From: Bacteroidetes bacterium QS_8_64_10
GTDB taxonomy: Bacteria; Bacteroidota; Rhodothermia; Rhodothermales; Salinibacteraceae
Assembly (NCBI GenBank): GCA_003022505.1
Contig: PXTQ01000035.1
Coordinates: 1-15,600, forward strand
DNA: 15,600 nt
Direction of reading: 5' to 3'
Made by a program: the position numbers and the translations under genes. The stretch's first letter is position 1; the number at the start of each line of letters is the position of its first letter. The notes below the pieces were generated by a model, which saw only the letters and a program-made list of their open reading frames with translations, was not told where the DNA came from and searched no databases. Positions 6,637-14,158 of this stretch are shown piece by piece.

Positions 6637-6702
6637 GAACGCAATCGAACGCACGCGGCTTAAAGGGAAAGACAAAACCCCACTCGCGTATCGCCGCGCC
6701 GT

Positions 6703-7797
6703 ATGGCTTCTCCCACCAATCCATATTCCTGGGCCGACAAGCTCACGAAGACCCAGCAGTGGGAATACGTGCGCACCACCCCGGTGTATTACCTGAAAAG
6801 CATCTACCGGGAGGTGATGACCAAAAACATCTTCGTGTGGGGGCAGGCCATCGCCTTCAAAGTGCTCATCGCCACGGTGCCCGTGATTATTCTGGCGACG
6901 GGTATCCTGTCGGGTATTCTGTCACGTACGGTTCTGAGCAGCAGCGAGCAGGCTTTCGCCGAGGTGGCCCCGTTTATCCGCCAGTTCCTGCCCAGCTTTC
7001 AGAGCGCGGACTTCCTTCACTTTCTGCGCCAGCTTCAGCGCGCCAGCGGCACCCTCACCTGGATCGGCAGCATCGGCCTGTTCTTCTCGGCCATGACGCT
7101 CTTTACCACGCTGCGGCTCACGATCAGCAACGTGTTCGAGGAGGAATGGAACGAGAGCCGCACGCTTTTTCGCGGGTACGCTTTTGACATCCGCATGGTA
7201 GGGCAGGTGGGCCTGCTCTTTCTCCTGACGCTCGGCACTTCCATTGCCATTCAGACGCTCAACACGGCGGGGCTGGATTTCATTACGGATCTGGGCATCG
7301 ACCAGATCTGGGTGCAGCGCGGGTGGCGCCGCCTCATTCAGGCCACAGGTTTCGTGCTGCCGTTTCTTTTGACGACGGCGATGTTCTTCCAGCTCTTCTA
7401 CTACACACCGCTGCCCCACCCGCCCCGGCGGTGCGCGCTGAAGGGCGCGCTCACGACGGCGGTGATGTGGGAACTGGCAAAGTACTCGTTTACGCTCTAC
7501 GCTACCCACGCCGCGAGCTTTGAGCGGTACACGGCGGAGGGCAACAGCTTCATCTTGAACGACGCCTTCGTGCTTATCATTGCGTTTGTGGTGTGGGCCT
7601 ACTTTTCGGGCGTGGTGCTGATGCTGGGCGCTACCGTCTCTATGCTGAACGAAAAGCGATATCGCGCCCGCCGCCGTGCCGAGAAGTCCGCCGCGCAACA
7701 GCGTAGAGCCGAAGCCCAGGCGGAATCAGAGGAGACGGAGGCAACGACTTCCGCGTCCACCTCGCCCGCCGCCGCGCCGCATCCGACGGCTTCGTGA
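6703..7797 (+). CDS. YihY/BrkB-family inner membrane protein
   Basis: This 364-residue protein has six likely membrane helices at roughly 48-73, 115-138, 165-187, 212-233, 247-268 and 288-314. They match the YihY/virulence factor BrkB family (once wrongly called ribonuclease BN). Family hallmarks are the N-terminal AIAFKVLIATVPVIIL helix, KGALTTAVMWELAKYSFTLY before helix 5, and IAFVVWAYFSGVVLMLGATV in the last helix. A charged C-terminal tail, RARRRAEKSAAQQRR then a stretch rich in E, T, S, A and P, extends about 45 residues past the last helix. The molecular function of the family is not established; members are integral inner-membrane proteins. It stands between two repeat-bearing spacers and may have its own transcript. 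Confidence 0.88.
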   Translation: MASPTNPYSWADKLTKTQQWEYVRTTPVYYLKSIYREVMTKNIFVWGQAIAFKVLIATVPVIILATGILSGILSRTVLSSSEQAFAEVAPFIRQFLPSFQSADFLHFLRQLQRASGTLTWIGSIGLFFSAMTLFTTLRLTISNVFEEEWNESRTLFRGYAFDIRMVGQVGLLFLLTLGTSIAIQTLNTAGLDFITDLGIDQIWVQRGWRRLIQATGFVLPFLLTTAMFFQLFYYTPLPHPPRRCALKGALTTAVMWELAKYSFTLYATHAASFERYTAEGNSFILNDAFVLIIAFVVWAYFSGVVLMLGATVSMLNEKRYRARRRAEKSAAQQRRAEAQAESEETEATTSASTSPAAAPHPTAS

Positions 7798-7860
7798 TTG
7801 GATTGGGTGGTTGGTGGTTTTTGGTTGATGGTTTGTGGTTGTAAGTTATTCAAGTTGTGT
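7798..7860 (+). repeat. G/T-rich simple-sequence tract
   Basis: Directly after the YihY stop codon, about 60 bases consist almost only of G, T and A, built of GGTTGG, GGTGG and GGTTTGTGG words with a single C. Two-G runs at short spacing (for example GGATTGGGTGGTTGG) could form a weak two-layer G-quadruplex. No coding content is visible. Confidence 0.5.
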
Positions 7861-7876
7861 GGTATACTCCGGCAGC

Positions 7877-8008
7877 CATTGCGAGCGACCGAAGGGAGCG
7901 CGGCAATCTCCTCATGCAGGCTGTATGCCGTGATTGATGAGATTGCTTCGTCGCTTCGTTTACTACGCTACGCTCCGTGAATCTCCCTGCGGTCGATTTC
8001 TCGGAATG
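7877..8008. repeat. CATTGCGAG-type palindromic intergenic element
   Basis: The ends CATTGCGAG (7877-7885) and CTCGGAATG (8000-8008) are inverted copies with one mismatch. Inside, GCAATCTC (7903-7910) and GAGATTGC (7939-7946) are a perfect 8-bp inverted pair, and CAT / ATG flank the centre. 'CATTGCGAG...GCAATCTC...GAGATTGC...CGCAATG' is a pattern I know from dispersed palindromic repeats in unrelated bacterial genomes. This copy appears degenerate, with the right half stretched. It carries no gene; a 60-codon frame spanning it is not protein-like. Confidence 0.65.
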
Positions 8009-8039
8009 ACGTGCTTTTCTTACAGGTCACAACTTGGGT

Positions 8040-8047
8040 TAAGTTTG
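8040..8047 (+). promoter_or_regulatory. Possible Bacteroidota-type -7 box for tamA
   Basis: TAAGTTTG fits the TAnnTTTG consensus of the primary Bacteroidota promoter and lies 34 bases before the ATG at 8082. The -33 element is weak: a TTTTC at 8015-8019 is at about the right distance instead of TTTG. Assigned from sequence pattern alone. Confidence 0.35.
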
Positions 8048-8081
8048 TTGCGAGCTATGGATCGAAGGTTTTGACGCTGGA

Positions 8082-10418
8082 ATGCATTTTCGCGAACGGA
8101 CAACGAGTAGGCGCAAAGGACGGCAAGCGCAAGCAGCAAAACGCTCCTCGCCCCCGCTTTCGGCTTTGATTTCGAGCGTATTGCTCGTCGTGCTGCTTGC
8201 GGCCTCGCTGCCGACGGGAGCGCGTGCGCAGGCCCCGCTTCGGCTCGTGAATCGCAACACGACGGTCGGGAACATCTCGTTTAAGTTCGCGGGATCGCAG
8301 ACGTTCACCGCAAGCCAGCTCAAAGAGCAGATCGCCCTGCAGGGGCCTACGTTCTGGGACGCCGTGCGCCGCATCGTGCCGCTGGCGGAGGCGCGCATCT
8401 ACCCGTTCGATCCCGTCATCCTGCAAAAAGACGTGGTGCGGCTCCGGCGCTTCTACGCCCGCAACGGCTTCCCGCGTGCGGACATCGGCTACCCGGCCTC
8501 GCAGCTCGACACGTCCTCGAACAAGGTTAGCGTCGTCTTCTCCATCGAAGAGGGGCCACCGCTTATCATTCAGGACGTGGGCTTTTTTGCGCCCGACAGC
8601 GACTACGCCGTCACGCAGTTCAGCGGGAAGCGTCGCCAACAGTGGATTGACTTCCGCAACGCCAACATCATGCAAACGGGCGAGCGGTTCTCCGAGCCGG
8701 CCTTCATCGACCTCTACAATCAGGTGTCCAACTGGCTGGGCAATCACGGGTACGCTTTTCACGAAATAAACGGCGACTCGACGATCAGCGAGGAAGCCCT
8801 CACCGCCGACGTGCGCTTCACGATAGACCCCGGTCCGCTGGGGCGTATCTCGCAGATTAACGTCGAAGGCAACGAGCGCGTCAGCGACGAGGTGATCCGC
8901 CGCGAGTTGCCGTTCGAGGTGGGAGACCGGTATCGGGGCAACGAACTGAGCCGCGCCAAGCAAGAACTGTTCTCGCTCAACCTGTTCCGGCTTGCCATCG
9001 TGGAGGTGCCAAGCGACCAGCCGCGCGACAGCACCGTCACGATTAACGTGCGCGTGCAAGAGTCCGAGCCGCGCTACGTGTCGGCGCAGACGGGCTTCAC
9101 CCGCGACGACGGCGTGCTGCTGGAGGGGCGCTGGACGCATCGCAACTTCTTCGGCGGGGCGCGCAACTTTACGGCAAATGCGACCGTGCAACCCGGCCTC
9201 GGCAATCGGGGCGATTCCGAGCTGTACGCTGAGGAAGTGTATCGCCGGCTGCGCCTGTCAACGGCGCTGCGGCAGCCGCACCTGTTCCAGCGCAACTTGA
9301 GCGGCATCCTGTCCCCCTACTTCATTATGGAGCAAACGTTCGTGCGGAACCAGAAGGGCAACAACACCTATCCGCTCACCTATGAGGCGGGACTTAACAC
9401 CACGCTGCTTTACAAAATCTTGCCGTTTCGGATCGTGACGCTGGAGCACAACTTCAGCCGCGCCGCCACGCCGGAGCGCGTTCCGATCACCCGCGACCTG
9501 CCCGGCGACGTGCAGACGCGGCAGGACCTGTACAACAAGAGCGTCTTTACGCTGAGCGCTACGCTGGGGCGCGTTGACGATTACCTGAACCCCAAACGCG
9601 GCTTCCTGGTGCGCCCGTTCGCCGAGGCGTCGGGGCAATTCCTCGGATCAGCGCTCAACTACTACAAGGTGGGCGGCGAAGGCTCCTACTACCAGCCCGT
9701 CACGCCGTCCGTGAGCGTCGCCGCGCACGTGTCCGGAGGGCGCATGGTCGCCATCGCCGGCAGCCGCTACAACGAAGAAGCCGCCTTCAACGAGCGCGGC
9801 TTCGTCCCCGACCCGGACCGGCGCCAGCTCGAAAACCGGTTCGACGACATCCGCTTCTACGCCGGCGGCGCCAACGACGTGCGCGGATGGGGGCCGCGCC
9901 TGCTCGGCCCGAAAGTTGCTCAAGCTGATACGGTGTTTGAGGACCCCGACCCTGACGACGACATGGAAGCCTTCGAACCCGTTTGCGCAGACGATGGAGA
10001 AGATGAAAACGAAAATAATGACCCTGACGATTGCATGAGAGGAAATCCCGTGCAGTTTCGCAACTATCGCTACGAGCGCATCGGGGGGCTGTCGAAACTG
10101 GCCGTCAACCTGGAGGCGCGGCTTCCGTTTCCGTTTCTGGGACCCAACTGGGGCACCGCAGTGTTTTTGGACTTCGGCCAGGTCTCCGAAGGTTCCGTTC
10201 TCTTGAGCGACTTTCGTTACGGGACGGGCGCGGGCCTGCGCTACGAAACCCCGGTGGGTCACGTGCGCCTGAACCTGGCGTACAAGATCAACCCGACGGA
10301 CGAAGACCTGATCGACCCGCAAGACGCCTTCAACCGTAACATCGGGCGCGACCAGGGCGTGGAGCGCAACTTCTGGCGGCGCTTTCGGCTGCACTTTAGC
10401 ATTGGGCAGGCATTTTGA
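8082..10418 (+). CDS. TamA-like Omp85-family outer membrane assembly protein
   Basis: This 778-residue protein has a long basic N-region and a signal peptide (SALISSVLLVVLLAASLPTG, cleaved near ARA, residue 49). Three POTRA domains follow at roughly 60-158, 160-251 and 252-330, the last with the typical ISQINVEGNERVSDEVIRRE start. A beta-barrel runs from about 331 to the end. The Omp85 loop-6 motif is VRGW at 600-603, and the C-terminus RLHFSIGQAF ends in phenylalanine, a beta-signal. Three POTRAs and the position just before a TamB gene favour TamA over BamA; with TamB it would connect inner and outer membranes. After VRGW an insertion at 619-651 has 17 Asp/Glu in 33 residues, no Lys or Arg, and two cysteines (635, 651). 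The start at 8082 is the only nearby ATG; a TTG at codon 29 would shorten the basic N-region. Confidence 0.85.
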   Translation: MHFRERTTSRRKGRQAQAAKRSSPPLSALISSVLLVVLLAASLPTGARAQAPLRLVNRNTTVGNISFKFAGSQTFTASQLKEQIALQGPTFWDAVRRIVPLAEARIYPFDPVILQKDVVRLRRFYARNGFPRADIGYPASQLDTSSNKVSVVFSIEEGPPLIIQDVGFFAPDSDYAVTQFSGKRRQQWIDFRNANIMQTGERFSEPAFIDLYNQVSNWLGNHGYAFHEINGDSTISEEALTADVRFTIDPGPLGRISQINVEGNERVSDEVIRRELPFEVGDRYRGNELSRAKQELFSLNLFRLAIVEVPSDQPRDSTVTINVRVQESEPRYVSAQTGFTRDDGVLLEGRWTHRNFFGGARNFTANATVQPGLGNRGDSELYAEEVYRRLRLSTALRQPHLFQRNLSGILSPYFIMEQTFVRNQKGNNTYPLTYEAGLNTTLLYKILPFRIVTLEHNFSRAATPERVPITRDLPGDVQTRQDLYNKSVFTLSATLGRVDDYLNPKRGFLVRPFAEASGQFLGSALNYYKVGGEGSYYQPVTPSVSVAAHVSGGRMVAIAGSRYNEEAAFNERGFVPDPDRRQLENRFDDIRFYAGGANDVRGWGPRLLGPKVAQADTVFEDPDPDDDMEAFEPVCADDGEDENENNDPDDCMRGNPVQFRNYRYERIGGLSKLAVNLEARLPFPFLGPNWGTAVFLDFGQVSEGSVLLSDFRYGTGAGLRYETPVGHVRLNLAYKINPTDEDLIDPQDAFNRNIGRDQGVERNFWRRFRLHFSIGQAF

Positions 10419-10675
10419 GCGTTCAGGTTCTTGGTGTTTAGTGCAAGTTCAAGCGGTTATTTGGATGTGGGAGACTTGTCAGGTTTTCGAGTGAAGCGTG
10501 CCGTTCGCGCCGTGCTCGCCAAAAACGTAGCGGAGCATACACACGCTTGTTGTTCGCCTTCTAAACCTGAACAGGTCTTTGTCCAATTTACCCATTGAAG
10601 CTGCATTAGGTGCTGATTGTTTGAGGACGCAAGTGCTTGTAATTCGTAAACCGACATTCGTAATTCGCAAATCGC
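10419..10675. other. Spacer between tamA and tamB with short inverted and direct repeats
   Basis: GTTCAGGTT (10421-10429, just after the tamA stop) has a perfect inverted copy AACCTGAAC at 10564-10572. GTAATTCG(T/C)AAA occurs twice, 21 bases apart (10639-10650 and 10660-10671), right up to the tamB GTG start. Short frames here look non-coding. I see no clear promoter box. The spacer is longer than expected for a tight tamA-tamB operon. Confidence 0.5.
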
Positions 10676-13600
10676 GTGGCCGACGACGAGAAGTCACTTA
10701 ACGAAAAAAGGGCGGACTGGGCCGAGGAGGCGCAGGAAGGCGACACGTTTGCTGACGACGAAGACGTCCGGAAAAACCCGCCCACCTACGGCGATGTCTT
10801 CCGCTGGACCGCGCGCATCCTGAGCGGTGCCCTCGCCGTGCTGCTGCTGGTGATGGGCGTCGCGCTTCTGCTCCTGCAAACGCCGTGGGGCGCGCGCACG
10901 GCCAAAAACGTCATCGTGGACCAGCTCAATCCGTTGTTTAACGATGCGCGCCTGCAGGTAGACAGCCTGTCGGGCAATTTCGTGAGCCGAATTCGCCTCT
11001 ACGACACGGAGTTCATCTCCACGAAGACGGGCGAGCGCATGGCCTACGTGGACACGGCTACGGCAAGCTACAACCTGCTCTTGCTCTTCAAGCGCCGCGT
11101 CGTCATCAGCAACCTGGACCTGGCGAACCCGTCCGTGGCGATGACGCAACAGCCAGGCGGCGGCTGGGACCTGCTGAAGGCCTTCCCCGCCGACACGACG
11201 CGCCCGGTCGAGGAGTCCGTCTTCGCGCTGAAGATTGACGACCTCGACGCCCGCGACGCCCGCCTGCGCGCCGAATTTCACGACCCCGGCGCGGAGGACC
11301 CGGTGCTCGCCGGCAACAGCCTGAACCTGGCGCTCAGCGACCTGGAGCAAGGTGACGCCCTCACCGTAGACGTGGACACGACGTGGGGCACCTTCGAGCC
11401 ACCCGGCGCAGAATACGATACCCGCTTGCGTGCCAGCGGCGCTCTCGGCGACAGCCTGCTACACGTCAACGGCTTGCGGCTCACCTCCCCGCGCAGCAAC
11501 CTGTGGGCCGCCGGCACGCTTCGCCCGCCTGCCCGCGACACGGACGAGCCGGTGCGCGACATCGACTTTGCGCTCCGCGCCGATCCCGTGGCCTTCCGCG
11601 ACCTGCTGCCCCTCGCGCCCAGCCTGGACCCGGACGGGCGCGGCACCATCGAACTGGACGTCACCGGCACGAGCCAGCTCCTGAGCGTCGAGGGCGAGGC
11701 GCAGTTCGGCGACGGCTCGTCGGTCTCCATCGACGGGCAGGCGACGCCGTTTGCCGAAGACGAGCTGAGTTACCAGCTGCGGGCATCGCTCAGCCGACTC
11801 AATCCCGGCTACTTTACCGCCGGCGGCGATCCGCAACCCGCCCTGCTGAACGCCGAGGCGAACGTGGATCTCACCGGCACCGACCTGCAACAGCTCAACG
11901 GCTCCGCAAGCGCCTCGCTCAGCGACAGCCGCGTGGGCGATCATCAGATACGTCAGGCTTCGCTCGAAAGCAGCTTCACCGATGGGAAAGCCGACTTCGA
12001 GGCGTCCGCTTCGCTGCGCGGGGCCGAGGTCAGCGCCGAGGGTACGGGGCGCTTCTTCGCCGACGTGCCGTCGTATCAGGTAACGGGGCGCTTCGCGCAG
12101 GTGGAGCTGGGCACGCTCCTGAACGACCCGCAGCTGTCAAGCAACCTGAACGGGCGGTTCCAGGTCGAGGGCGTGGCCTTCGGGCCCGCCACGGCCAACG
12201 TTCAGGCCGACGTGTCGCTTGCGAATTCCACACTGAACGGGCAGCGGGTCAACGAAGGCACCGCGAACTTCACGCTCAGCAGCGGCGAGTTGTCGTACAA
12301 CGCCCGGCTCGACACGCCCGGCGGCCTGCTGGCCTTCCGGGGGCGCGCCTCCTTCGAGGGGCCGAGCGTCCGGTACTGGATCGACGAGGGGAGCTTCCGC
12401 AACCTGAACCTGGCGACCTTCACCGGCAACCCGCAGCAGCAAATGAACCTCACCGGCACGCTCACGGCGCGCGGCACGGGCCTCGATCCGCAATCCATGA
12501 ACCTCAGCGGCAACCTCTCGCTGGAAAGCGGCTCGTACGGGAAGTATCGGATCCGGAGCGGCCAGTTCGACGTGAACCTGCGCGGCGGCCGGACGACCTT
12601 CAACGGGCAGCTCGCCCTACGAGGCGGGAACTTCGACGTGAGCGGCGGCGGGCGCTTCTTTCAGCCCACGCCCACCTACCGCCTGGAGGGCAACTTCCAG
12701 CAGGTCGACATCGGCACGCTCACGCAAAGCCCCGACCAGTCGAGCACACTCAACGGACGCCTTACGCTGGACGGGGCCGGATTCGACCCACAGACGGCGC
12801 GCCTCACCGCTGACCTCTCACTCCAAAATTCCGTGCTGAACGATCAGCCGATCAACCAGGGCACGGCGAACGTGTCGCTGCGCGGCGGCAACCTGAGCTA
12901 CGACATGAACTTCAAGTCGCCCGGCGGAGCGTTTCTGGCGCGCGGCACGGGCACCTACCGAAACGGCATCTGGCGCTATCAGATCGACGAGGGCCGTTTT
13001 TCGAACGTCAACGTGGCGCTCTTTACGGGGAATCCGGCCAACACGAGCGACCTGAGCGGCACGTTTTCCGGCGAGGGCAGCGGGACGAGCCTGGCGACGC
13101 TCTCGCTCGACCTGCAGGTGAACCTCAGCGAAGGGCGCTTCAACCAGCAGGCGCTCCGGGCTGGCGTGCTGGACGTGACGTTGCGCGAGGGCGACCTCGA
13201 CGTAAAAGGCAGCGTGGAGACGCCGGAGGGCCAGTTCGCCTTTGCGGGCGGCGGCAACCTGCTGGGGCCGAGCGTGACGTTCACGCTGCGCGACGGCAGC
13301 TTTTCGGGGCTGAACCTGGGAGCGCTCTTGAACAACCCGAATCTGCAGACCAGCCTGAACGGCACGGTCGATTTGAGCACCGCCGATCTGGCGAGCCGCA
13401 CCTTCGAGGGCACGATCACGCTCCGCCCCTCCACGGTCAACCGCCTCCAGCTTCAAAGCGGTACGATCCGAATCGACGCGCAGCAGGGGAGCGGCATGGC
13501 GCGCGCGCGAATCGACTTTGCGAGCGGCGCGCTGAACGTCACGGCGGAGGGCAATCTCACGGGCACGCCCACCTATCAGGCCGACGGCACGATTCGCAAC

Positions 13601-14158
13601 CTGGACCTCGGCGCGCTTACCAGCAACGACAGCCTGCAGACGCTCCAGCGGCTCGCCTTCGACGTGCAGGGCGAAGGAATCCAGGTTTCAGCTCCGGAAC
13701 GGCCTCCTGCGGGTAGACACCGTGACCGTGCGCGGCAGCTTCGCCAACGCCCACGGCGGCGGGCGCATCGCGCTCTTCGACCCGTCGGGCGAGCGCCCCT
13801 CCGACTTCTTCTTCCGCACCGACATCGACGACCTCGCGCCGGTCCAGCCGTTCGTGCCCGTCCGGACGCTCGCCCTGAACGAAGGCTTCGTAGAGGCGCA
13901 CGTTTACGGGCCGGCGAACCGCCTGACCGTGGAGGGCAACGCCCGCCTGTCGAGCCTGGCCTACAACGACATCCGCGTGGCGAGCTTCGAGGGGCGCTTC
14001 AGCAGCGTGCTCGACTCCCTGCGCCGGCCGATGCGCGGCACCGTACGCGCCGAGGCGGGCTACTTCTCGCTGCCCACGCTCACCATCGAGAACACGGACC
14101 TGCGCAGCCGCTTCTCCGACACCTCCGCCACCTTCACCCTCGACATGCGCGTCGATAA
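10676..14158 (+). CDS. TamB-like translocation/assembly module protein, N-terminal part (real coding to about 13690)
   Basis: TamB proteins are anchored in the inner membrane and span the periplasm as a long beta-groove that partners TamA. Here a 45-residue acidic cytoplasmic N-terminus precedes one membrane helix (ILSGALAVLLLVMGVALLLL, about 48-68). AsmA/TamB-like sequence follows, such as LQVDSLSGNFVSRIRLYDTE. From about residue 370 come near-regular modules of about 100 residues. Their repeat points are FAQVELGTLL (473), FRNLNLATFT (574), FQQVDIGTLT (674), FSNVNVALFT (775), FSGLNLGALL (876) and IRNLDLGALT (973). Homology stops at VQGEGIQ near 13684; the frame then reads on through Arg/Pro-rich nonsense to 14158. 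The protein continues in the third frame. The start is GTG at 10676, with no Shine-Dalgarno sequence. The window has the gene directly after tamA, on the same strand. Confidence 0.85.
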   Translation: MADDEKSLNEKRADWAEEAQEGDTFADDEDVRKNPPTYGDVFRWTARILSGALAVLLLVMGVALLLLQTPWGARTAKNVIVDQLNPLFNDARLQVDSLSGNFVSRIRLYDTEFISTKTGERMAYVDTATASYNLLLLFKRRVVISNLDLANPSVAMTQQPGGGWDLLKAFPADTTRPVEESVFALKIDDLDARDARLRAEFHDPGAEDPVLAGNSLNLALSDLEQGDALTVDVDTTWGTFEPPGAEYDTRLRASGALGDSLLHVNGLRLTSPRSNLWAAGTLRPPARDTDEPVRDIDFALRADPVAFRDLLPLAPSLDPDGRGTIELDVTGTSQLLSVEGEAQFGDGSSVSIDGQATPFAEDELSYQLRASLSRLNPGYFTAGGDPQPALLNAEANVDLTGTDLQQLNGSASASLSDSRVGDHQIRQASLESSFTDGKADFEASASLRGAEVSAEGTGRFFADVPSYQVTGRFAQVELGTLLNDPQLSSNLNGRFQVEGVAFGPATANVQADVSLANSTLNGQRVNEGTANFTLSSGELSYNARLDTPGGLLAFRGRASFEGPSVRYWIDEGSFRNLNLATFTGNPQQQMNLTGTLTARGTGLDPQSMNLSGNLSLESGSYGKYRIRSGQFDVNLRGGRTTFNGQLALRGGNFDVSGGGRFFQPTPTYRLEGNFQQVDIGTLTQSPDQSSTLNGRLTLDGAGFDPQTARLTADLSLQNSVLNDQPINQGTANVSLRGGNLSYDMNFKSPGGAFLARGTGTYRNGIWRYQIDEGRFSNVNVALFTGNPANTSDLSGTFSGEGSGTSLATLSLDLQVNLSEGRFNQQALRAGVLDVTLREGDLDVKGSVETPEGQFAFAGGGNLLGPSVTFTLRDGSFSGLNLGALLNNPNLQTSLNGTVDLSTADLASRTFEGTITLRPSTVNRLQLQSGTIRIDAQQGSGMARARIDFASGALNVTAEGNLTGTPTYQADGTIRNLDLGALTSNDSLQTLQRLAFDVQGEGIQVSAPERPPAGRHRDRARQLRQRPRRRAHRALRPVGRAPLRLLLPHRHRRPRAGPAVRARPDARPERRLRRGARLRAGEPPDRGGQRPPVEPGLQRHPRGELRGALQQRARLPAPADARHRTRRGGLLLAAHAHHREHGPAQPLLRHLRHLHPRHARR

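Noticed and set aside
7798..7980. A 60-codon frame after yihY
   Set aside because: It runs through the G/T tract and the palindromic element, with no ribosome binding site, domain or coding bias.
11383..12813. A 476-codon plus-strand frame inside tamB
   Set aside because: It is almost only Arg, Ala, Pro, Gly, His and Gln, the signature of an off-frame reading of high-GC DNA, while the other frame carries the module repeats.
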